A DNA stretch of 64,000 nucleotides from Echeneis naucrates (lineage: Eukaryota > Chordata > Actinopteri > Carangiformes > Echeneidae). The notes beneath the pieces were generated by a model that worked only from the letters and a program-made list of their open reading frames with translations, did not search any database and had not been told where the DNA came from. The DNA lies in the NCBI RefSeq assembly GCF_900963305.1, contig NC_042524.1:322501-386500 (forward strand). Direction: 5' to 3'. The translations under genes and the position numbers were made by a program. How positions within the stretch are numbered: the first letter of the stretch is position 1; every line of letters begins with the position of its first letter. Of the stretch, positions 55,499 through 64,000 are shown piece by piece.

Positions 55499-56377
55499 GA
55501 GACTAAAACTTTTACCTCCATGTGTAACAGCACCAAGTTCCGGTCTAAGCTCCTCCCCTCTCTGTCTGTCTCTCTCAGGGCCAAGTGGACGGAGACGGAG
55601 ATTGAAATGCTTCGTCTCGCTGTGCGTCGTTTTGGAGACGACCTGAACAACATCAGCTCAGTGATCAAAGAGCGAACAGTGTGAGTTCACCTGTTCATGA
55701 TGTCATCAAGGTTTTTAGAATGAGCGTCCATGTTGAAATGAAAACACAGAAGAAAAGAAAAAACTAATTTCCTCCTCCTGTTCTTGTTTCTTCTTCTCCT
55801 CCTCCTGCAGAGCGCAGATAAAGAGCACAGTAAAGAGGAAGTTGTATGAGGACAGCCGAGTGCCCATTTCCTCTGAGTCCCCGAAGAAGACGGTCAAGAA
55901 GTCCACTGTTGCCATGACGCCTGCCCCTGCTCCCTCTGCTCCCGCTATGATCACTGTGCCAACCTCACAGGTCGTTGTGGCGACGGGTATGCAGAGCAGT
56001 CCCTCCCTGGCTCCACCCATCAAAAAGCAGAAGACAGCAGGTGAGAAATTTCAGGAAGTCATTCTGTCCATTCAGATTTAAACAGCGGTGCGCTGCTCTT
56101 CCTTTTCATATTCCTCTTCCTCTCCCTGCAGACGTGACGCTCAGCGCCCTGAATGACTCGGACGTGAACAGCGACCTGGTTGACATCGAAGGACTCGGCG
56201 ACGGCTCCTCCAGCAAGAAACTCAACTTTGACCAAGGTCAGTGCTGGTCGTCAGTTCGTCTCTTTACCTAAGGGGGCGTGGTCAAAGCTCACCTGAACCT
56301 GTGTCTCCTCAGAAAGTCTCAACCTGGACTCCAGCCTCATCATGAACTCCAGTGACCTGCCCCTCCTCTCCCGTTGA
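54999..56377 (+). CDS. bap18: BAP18 / C17orf49, chromatin (MLL1-WDR5, NURF) subunit, 6 exons
   Basis: Homologue of human C17orf49 (BPTF-associated protein of 18 kDa), a chromatin reader component of MLL1/WDR5 and NURF complexes. Exons 54999-55019, 55302-55396, 55579-55680, 55811-56040, 56132-56236 and 56313-56377 total 618 nt (205 residues; human about 172). The N-terminus [25 protein letters not shown] is almost the human sequence. A SANT-like domain follows ([42 protein letters not shown]), then a Ser/Pro/Ala-rich low-complexity part and the conserved [18 protein letters not shown] and GLGDG...KKLNFDQ. An extra last exon adds [20 protein letters not shown], which the human isoform I remember lacks. 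In mammals RNASEK is adjacent as well, but in tandem orientation. Confidence 0.96.
55412..55502. repeat. (CAGA)n/(GA)n microsatellite in bap18 intron 2
   Basis: Alternating CAGA and GAGA runs of about 90 bp directly after the second coding exon, starting only about 15 bp from its GTGAGA donor. Confidence 0.9.
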
Positions 56378-59300
56378 CCTTTGACCTCAGAGAGAAGACA
56401 TCATGCTGACTCTCACTTGTCCTTCCTGTTTCTCCACCCAATGGTTTTTTTTTTCCTCAAAAAAAAAAAAAAAACACACTTGAGTTTAAAAGTTCATCTA
56501 TTCATTCTTTAGTAAGCAGCTGAAGTTTTTATTTCAGTTTTTAAAAGGACAAAAAGTAAACTTTTTTTTCATCATGAAGATTTTAAGTTCACATCAGATC
56601 ACATCTTCAACTTCACTGTTTATTCATTAGACAGAAAACCCCATCAGTGACGTTCAGAGCTGCAAGCCCCGCCCACCTAATCATGACCTTTCATTTTGGA
56701 GGACTCTAACTTTGAAAGATCAGTCTTTTCCCCGACTTCCTGCTGTTGTTAATGACATCACATTAGTTTGACTCTTGCTCATCAAACTGATTCATGAAGG
56801 AAAACGAGTGAAAACAACTTTTAATCATGTTCAGTAAAAACTTTAAAAACTGACAGTTGAATTTTTTTGTTTTGTTCCAGTTTCAATTCAGATAAGACTT
56901 TTAATTTGATGGTCACAGGAAATCTTTATCATTAAACAGAAACTCTGCAGTTATTTATCAGAAAGTGTTTCTACATTTGAGAAAAAAATGTAAATGTCAT
57001 CTTCAGAGATGTTTAGTAAACTATTGAAAAACAACACATTTCCTGTTTTGGTATAGATTTCATTTTATTGATATTTTCATATACAATATAATATATATTC
57101 AGAATGTTTACATGAATTGTTTTGACTAAAAACTAAATCGAGTCGTTCTGCGTCATTTTTACAGCCATGAGATCATCAGGAGGGAATGAACACTTGAATA
57201 CTTATTTTTTCAGTTGAATAAAAATACATCTCATTTGACTTTCTTAGGAGAAATTTGTCCAAAATATTTACATTTTGAAAATACTTGTGTGAATGATTTT
57301 ATAGATGTGCTTTTTTCCCTTTATTGTCTACATAAAAACTCCAGCAGCCCTTTTCAAAGTCACGTGTCACTCTGGCAGTGTCCTCATTTATTAATTAGCC
57401 ATTAGCTTAGCATAAAGACTGGTAACGGAGAAACCGCTGGACGATTCTTGGTTCGGACAGTTTGTGAAATTCATTCATTCATTTTGTTATAAAGTAATCT
57501 GCTTTAATCGTATTTTGGAGTTTTTTGTCCGATCAGTGTCCAGAACCCAAAAACAAACTCTGGCATCTTACAGCAGCTGTTATTCATCAATCGATCATCG
57601 GTGTTCTGCTGACTGACTTGATTCAAGTCAAATGACAATCACAAAGCTACAAGTAAACTAATATTCTGTCGGTTGAGTTTGTGACATTAAACTCTCAAAA
57701 TAAAATGTTTTTAAAAACATTCCGTGAGATCTTCTGACCTCTTTGTTTGGTCTCAGGATTATATTGAATTTTCTGCCAGAGTGAAACGTTTCTTTAACAC
57801 TGAACAAACACCGACTCGTTATAAATGTCAGGAAGAGGAAGGAGCATCAACAACCTGTCGCCTCAACAGACGCTAAACGGGACGAAGGGACTCAAACTTC
57901 CTGTTTAACTGCTTTTTTCCAAATGATTTGATTTTCCAAGAAACTTCATTTTATCTTTTACGTCACAAAACTGTCAAATTTCATGAAACAAACTTTTCTT
58001 GTGAAAAATAAAACAAGACTTCACAGGAAGTCGGTGCTAAATCCTCCATTTACAAAACAAAAACACTTCCAGCTTGATTGGAGGCTTTTTTCAAACCTGT
58101 GATGTCAGAGGAAGTTTGATTGATCTTCCTGATTTTATTTGAAATATGAGCTGAGGAACGATCCGCAAACACTTTCCAAACCAGAACTGGTTCCTACGGG
58201 GACTTAACGGTCCCCACGGTGAAAAGATTCAAAGGTCCATTCAGTGAGGACATCTGGAACTTTGTGATGTCACCAAAAAAAATAAAAAATAAAAAAATAA
58301 AAAAAAATCAGTCAATACATGTTTTTTTGGACATCAATCCTTCAGAATAAAAGTCTAGGGAAGTTAAGATATGAACTTGTAACATAAAATGCGGACCTTT
58401 AAATTGCAACTGGAATAAAACGAGTGAAATGAGAGATGAGATAAAAAAAAACTCAAATGAAACTGGAGATTAAATGGAAAGAAAAATGTGACTTTAAAAC
58501 CCAAAGAGGGAAAAACGCCGTTCTCCTAACAGTTTTCCTGGAAAACTTTTTTGCATTTTGATGAAGAGTTTTTGGTTTAAAAACATTCGTAGAAGCAGAA
58601 GTTTTGACTTTATCTGTGTGCAAAAACTAAAGGAACAAACTTAAAGCTCCACTTTGTGTTTGTGTGTCTGTGAATGTGTTTCTCAGCTTCGTTCTGAAAA
58701 CGACTCATTAAGAAACATTTAGTTGAAACGTCTGCAGTTTTGAACCTTCCATGAAAACAGATTTGTGCTTTAAACTCTCAGATCAACAACATTAATCAAC
58801 AACAACAATTATCTGCTGCTAAAACTTTAAATGTTGGCAACTTTGGCTTTTGTACAATAAAATAACATTTTCTGTTCGTTTCTATCTGTGTGTGTGTCTG
58901 AGCATGCGCACAATCGTACATATTTTTTTACTTTCAGTAAAAATGCTAAAGAACCCTGAAACTGAAATTGGGGGATTATTTTCCATCTGAAGAAGCTTCA
59001 GTTTCTGACCGATAAAAAGCATCTTTCAAAAAGTCAGCTGAAAAAACAAAAACAGAAAGAAGCAGCGAGGCGTTTTCAGACGGCGGCAAATTAAAGACCA
59101 ACTGAAACTGTGCAAAGTCATGAAAATAAAAACAAGATGTGGACGATCAGCGGATCACAGACTGTACAGAGAGGAAGCAGGTCAGCTGACAACTACTTTC
59201 TGTTGGCGAAGGAAGAAAAAAAAAAGTCGCTCTGAAACACGACGACACTTCGAGGCACAACGATGACAAACGTACAAAACTGTACAAACTGTTCAAGTGC

Positions 59301-60615
59301 AAAGTTCGGAAGCAAAACTGCAGTTGAAATGGACCAGGACCAGGACCAGGAGCAAAGAAAAAACAACACTACATTGAATCCACGTCGTCAGCTGATGCTA
59401 ACTTCAGTCTCATTTTTGAGGGACAAAGCGACGAGATCTTCTCAGCAGTCTGGACCACAAACCGGACCAGGACTTTGATCCACGGAGTTTGGAATGAAGC
59501 CATGAAAACATCATCTTCATCAGGATGATGATTCTTCACTGAATTATTGCCTTTGATCGTCAGGTGGATGCTTGTCTGAAGACACGAGCTGATTGGTTGA
59601 AGAACAGACAGGAAGTTGATCTGAAGAACTTCCTGCAGGTTCAATATGTACAATCAAACCCTGCAGGCTCCATATTCACATATAGATACATATTCAACAA
59701 ACATTAGGTCTCTGTCCAAGACCCAAGTCATCAAACTGATCTCTGGTCCTGCAGCAGAACCATCGGCCCAACCTGAACGGACTGTAGAACCCAGTTTCTT
59801 CTGGAGATGCAGAAGCTTCAATCAGCCGACTCAGCAACTGCAACAATTAATGATTCAGAAAAACCTGGTCTGGGTCTGTTCAGGGTCAGGTTCTCCTGAG
59901 AAACAGGTGGGTCCTTCATGGACTTGTCATCAAATCTGAACCTGAAGAGCTGGAGCAGCCTCCATAGACCAGAACCAGCTGGTCCTTCAAATACAGGTTG
60001 ACACAGAAACCTGGTTGAAGAAGGACCACCGTCATCTATTGAGGATCAAAAGAGATTCAGATGAATCTCTGAAGGTGATGAAGCTCACTGACCTGGACCA
60101 GGACTTTGGCTCCAGGACCCGGTCTGTTCCATCTGAGGACTTTCCTCATTCAGTTCACAGACTCCAACGAAGCCGCAGAGTAGACCAGATCACCGACTCA
60201 TGGACTTCTGAAGATCAGAGAGGATCATGAAGACCCAAGACCAGCTGGTCCTCTGGATCTCCCGTCACCTTCAGCGTCCAACATGATCCTCCATCTCAGG
60301 CTCCAGCTGAATGTGGAGCTGGTTCACAGAGACCCTTTCCTGTCCATCTCTGCTGTGAACCTCAGGACTGATGTGGATCATGGACTGAACTGGGATAAGC
60401 TGAGGACTGAAGATTGTCCAACGGTGTGAGCAGTGAAGACCAGAACATTCAGATCTTCTGTCCATCAATGAGCTCACAGGGCCAGAAGAGCCTGATGCTG
60501 GAACAGAGACAGGGTGCAGTCAGGGTCCAAGATCCTCCAGGGTCCTGGTCTCTGGAGGTGCTGGTGGGCCTTCTGCACCCACAGCGACAGGGTCCAGGTC
60601 TGGATGAGCTCAGGT
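56378..60615. other. Long convergent 3' region between bap18 and the PABIR gene
   Basis: About 4.2 kb without a coding exon. It is AT rich with several AATAAA signals (near 57218, 57700 and 58005), suggesting a long bap18 3' UTR with alternative ends. From about 59640 the composition becomes less AT rich and is probably the 3' UTR of the opposing PABIR gene. I looked for the miR-15/195/497 seed word AGCAGCAC, which lies near the mammalian orthologue, and saw none on either strand. Open frames here have no family match. Confidence 0.5.
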
Positions 60616-62624
60616 TTAGTGCCCAGGGTGCTGCTGGGAGCTGAAGGGGGTGAAGGAGGGGGGCGGAGACAGGGACTGAGGACTGACGCCTCCTGTCGGT
60701 GGAGAGTCCGCCGCCGACGGAGAGACACTGAGGGGACAGAATCCCATCAGGATCCACAGTCTGAGGTTTGGACACTAACTGGACTGTGTGTGTCAGCTGA
60801 TCTCACCTGACTGTGTAGCTACTGCGGTGGGCGGGGTCTGTTACCCCGGCAACAAAGAGCTTCTTTGGAGGTCCGTCAGACTCTGCCCCCCCTGAATGAG
60901 GAAAAGTTATTCCATCTGTTCAAACAAAGAAAACACACACACACTCTCTCTCTCTCTCTCTCACCTTTCCTCTTCAGCGGCGTTAGCGGCGGCCATCTTA
61001 CTGCCGGTCTGCAGGAAAAACAAACATGTTTATCAGGAACCATCAGCTGATCCAGAATAAAACCCAGAGCAGGTTTTCATCGGTACCTGAACCTCCTGGT
61101 GGGACTGGGGGAGGAGTTAGGTGTGACGCCGCTGTCCTGTGACTGAAACCACTGAAGAAGAAAAAGGTGGAAAACAGGAATTGTAGTGTTGAAGTCTATG
61201 GGAAAATGTCCCCTTATGGGGGAGGGGGTCTGATCTGATCTGTAAAACTATGGTAGCTCATAAAGGTCCTTTTGATGGTTTTCTTACTTTGACTGGTCTG
61301 ACAACAAAGACTCACCACTGAGGTCTGATCGGTCCACTGAGCCACCGGAGGAACTGGAACCAGACTGGAACCACTGCGAGAGACAGGAGACAGGTTAGAC
61401 CTGGGAGCTGGGTCACTGTTGTGCTGCTGTTGTTGGTGCTGTGTAGTTGTTGTTTTGGTGTTGTACCTGAGTCTCTGCAGACTTCCTCTGAGTGTCATCT
61501 CCATGTTCTCCTCCTGAAGTGCACAAACACACAGCTGTTATCAGGTCAGCTCTGAAGAACTGGACTCTCCAGGACTTTATATCCTGATGTTAAGCTCCAC
61601 CCCTTTACTTCCCCGTCACCATTCTGCCCCACCCCTTAAATCAGCTGGACATCTGAGAACTTAAAGCAGTCATCAGGACTTCTTGGACTTTCTGATGTCA
61701 CAACAAATAAAAGCACCACCCACTTGGATCCACCATTTCTCTGAAATTTTTACCTGAATTCTGTTTTCATTGGATTTCTCTGAAAACAGTCAGCCAATCA
61801 GAGTAGCTCAAATTATCTCTTCTGATTGGCTGATGGACAGACCTGATGAAAAACATCAATTACTCTGCGCTCTTAAAACCACTAAAGGGGTCTGTGAGCG
61901 TCCGCTGAGCTTGTTTGGACATCAGGACAAACACACTGTGGTCTGAATTCTGTCCTCACCTGTCTCTTGTGGTCTCCAGTCAGAGAGAACGGAGACAAAG
62001 GGACGAGCTGGGAGACGAGAAGAAAAACAAATGGCTGATGAATGGCAAACCAAATCAAAACTAGAAGCTAAAGGAGGCTGAAGGTCAGGGGCCACTAACC
62101 TGTGAAGGACAGCTGGGGTTGATGGACACGCTGCTGCGCCTGTACCGAGCCGAGGACACGGGACTGAAGACGGTCATCCCGTCACTGAGAGAGACAGGGG
62201 ACAAAGAGAGGACATGTGAAGCTTTCGTCCCTAAAACGTCTGATAAACCGAATGACGGCTGGAGCTCCAGTTTGGTCAGAACCAGAACTTCTTTATGTCC
62301 AATCAGCTGATTCATTTTGACAGATGGCTGCTAATTTAAATATCTTCAAATCTCAAGTTTTATCTGACCAATAAATGTCAAATGTTCAGACTACAATCAG
62401 AAATAAAAGTTTCATACTCTCACAAAAACAACAACAGAAACAATCAGAGCAGTCCTTTGGTCTGATCCGGTTTCTGTTCCGGACCTGAAGGACGGCTGAA
62501 GGGTTCGGGTGTAGTTCCCTCACCTGACGCTGGTAATCATGGGGGCGCTGTTCGACCTGCGCAGGGCCCCGCCCCCCGCCCCCCCAGCCGCGCCTGCGCA
62601 CTGGTCCACCTCCATCCGTTCCAT
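60616..62624 (-). CDS. PABIR/FAM122-family PP2A-B55 regulator, 9 exons
   Basis: Family members bind and restrain PP2A with the B55alpha subunit (mitotic entry, CHK1 pathway). Minus-strand exons 62524-62624, 62100-62184, 61960-62007, 61467-61513, 61316-61373, 61087-61151, 60965-61008, 60807-60891 and 60616-60727 give 645 nt (214 residues; human paralogues are about 250-290). Landmarks: acidic start MERMEVDQ, Gly-rich stretch, family signature LRRSNSAPMI, S(D)GMTVFSPVSSARYRRSS, the conserved NSSPSPTRRFR, PPLTPLKRKG, then GPPKKLFVAG (human QPKRFFQGI), and a Ser/Pro tail ending SFTPFSSQQHPGH. The helix-rich centre found in human PABIR1 (MDLINRETVHEREVQ) is reduced to EENMEMTLRGSLQRL, so B55-binding geometry may differ. 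I cannot assign it to PABIR1, 2 or 3. Confidence 0.85.
60938..60963. repeat. (CA)n(CT)n microsatellite in the PABIR gene
   Basis: Short ACACAC then CTCTCT run ending exactly at the donor (60964) of the PABIR exon 60965-61008, so the intron starts in GTGAGAGAG-type repeat on the minus strand. Confidence 0.85.
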
Positions 62625-64000
62625 CCCCCGTTCCGCAGGCCGGCGGCGGCGGCAGCAGCGTCCGGACTCCGAGCGCCCGACGGCGGCGTTGAGCTCTACT
62701 CGAGCCCGGTGGAAGCCCGACCCGCAGGCCTCAGGACCAGCAGACCCAGAGTCGCCCCGTCAGCGGACTGGACCCGGACTGCACCCGGACTTTACCGCAT
62801 CCCCCCCGGAGCAGACCTTATCCCGCAGAGTCTGCGGGTCTGACCCACATTAAAGATCCGGGCTGCGCGTCACCCGCGTTACGGACTCGAACCCGAATTT
62901 AACGGCTGCGACTTAAAACACTACTCCCGCCAAAAAGTCCACACAAAGTTCGGTGTCGGCGCGCAGAAAACTCCCGCCGTCCGGGAAACTTCCCCCGGTC
63001 AGCTGACGCCACTCTGGGCTTAGCTGTTAGCTAACTTGGTCCGAGCTCTGGACAAGCAAAATCGCCCGACCCGGTCCGGCCCGGTCCGGCTCCGTCCGGC
63101 CTCGGTACCCACGGAGTGTGCGTCACTCGGTCCCGGATGAGCCGGAGCCGGACCTGAACGGAGACCCGGACCCGCACAGAGACCCGGACCAGCAGAAAAA
63201 AAACAGTTTGAAAGATTTTTCCAACATGGTAGTTCGGCCGATCCGTCAATCCGGACGGAGGAAACAGCGGCGGCTGGCGGCCGGAGCCGGAACTGCAGCA
63301 CGGCGTGTTTAAATAAAGTTTCAAATAAAGTTTTAGTTCTCTGCTGACGTCATCGCCGTGTTTATAACTCCTGTAAATCATCTCCGATGTTTCATTTATC
63401 AGGCTTTGGTGACGTGTATTTAAACCCACCAATGGACTGACAAGGGTCAGTACCAGAACCCCGGAGCCCGAGACCTGTTTTTACAGCTAGTATCATTTAA
63501 TAAACAACGAGACAAACACAGGAAACAGCGAGCACTGAACGATTATTTATTAAACATTTTTTTTCTCCTTTAGCAAAATAATGACATATTTGTGGCATCA
63601 ACTATTAAAAATGATGGCTCTGTATTACTGATCATTTTAAATGCTGTTTTCAATAAAACGTCCATTATTTCATCTTTTCAATGTCCATTGTTGCCTCTCA
63701 GTCCAAGAATAATATTTAACATTAAATGTTGATTTCTAACTATGTCCATATTCTGAATTATTTGCTGAAATAATTCAATAACATTTACTCAAACTAAATA
63801 TTTACTTATTAAGCCCCCCCCCCCCCGCCTCCCACTGTTAAAGGAAATACTCCAAATAAAATACAGCATCCTAAATGGTGCAGGCTTTCAGCTGAGAAAA
63901 AGCTTCAGACTGAAGAACCAGCAGAACCTCAGAGGAACCACACAGGAAGCTCTGTCACAATGTGGGAATACTGTTGGAATATTGTGCTGTTTCCTTTGTT
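62625..64000. other. PABIR CpG-rich promoter and flank, no further gene
   Basis: 62625-63310 is GC and CpG rich, with Pro/Arg-rich open frames on both strands that are the usual by-product of such composition. After 63310 the sequence is AT rich, with a poly(C) run near 63818. No exon, RNA gene or repeat family recognised. Confidence 0.5.

Noticed and set aside
56378-60300. Expected miR-195/497 cluster downstream of bap18
   Set aside because: The miR-15-family word AGCAGCAC was not seen on either strand, and no convincing hairpin was evident by eye.
60449-60810. Overlapping 84-108 residue frames over the last PABIR exon
   Set aside because: Only one frame joins with correct phase to the upstream exons and ends in the Ser/Pro tail; the others are shadows.
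62539-63432. Pro/Arg-rich frames near the PABIR promoter
   Set aside because: CpG-rich composition keeps several frames open on both strands; no family match or splice context.
1-64000. CRISPR arrays, operons, bacterial promoters, tRNA/rRNA genes, retrovirus-like elements
   Set aside because: Intron-rich vertebrate DNA; none of the repeats has a CRISPR pattern, and no tRNA, rRNA or viral-type coding domains were recognised.

Overview
The window is genomic DNA from a ray-finned (teleost) fish. Genes carry many short introns with GT/AG borders, odorant receptors are of the fish 131-2-like type, and intergenic DNA holds fish-style Tc1-like transposon remnants, L2-like LINE tails and many microsatellites. 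I saw no bacterial or organellar features, no tRNA or rRNA, no CRISPR array and no retrovirus-like element. Gene models were read by eye from splice borders and remembered protein families. Where I summed exon lengths, each model gave an intact frame.

Layout. (1) 0.75-4.4 kb, + strand: a complete 14-exon animal lipoxygenase. (2) 5.5-11.6 kb, - strand: trappc14 (MAP11), 13 exons, with a large 11-bp minisatellite in intron 1. (3) 13.8-34.6 kb: an odorant-receptor array. Four intact genes and one fragment lie on the - strand (13.8-23.8 kb); a pseudogene, three intact genes and a small relic lie on the + strand (27.0-34.6 kb). The two arms point away from an AT-rich centre at 24-27 kb that carries a degenerate internal duplication. 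(4) 35.7-47.9 kb, + strand: nup98, encoding the Nup98-Nup96 precursor, 34 coding exons. (5) 49.1-52.1 kb, - strand: an unnamed seven-exon gene joining an N-terminal pyrin (PYD) domain to a nuclear-type linker and three OB-like segments. (6) 53.2-56.4 kb: rnasek (-) and bap18/c17orf49 (+), head to head over a short shared promoter with three 34-bp repeats. (7) 60.6-62.6 kb, - strand: a PABIR/FAM122-family PP2A regulator.

Most genes here are housekeeping and functionally unrelated: vesicle tethering, nuclear pore, RNase kappa/V-ATPase, chromatin, PP2A control. They surround two accessory elements. One is the receptor cluster, whose members share long identical blocks (gene-conversion signature) and a shared proximal promoter element. 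The other is the PYD-OB gene, whose order (PYD, basic/acidic linker, tandem OB folds) matches that of the mammalian DNA sensors AIM2 and IFI16. I regard the PYD-OB gene as the most noteworthy item in the window.
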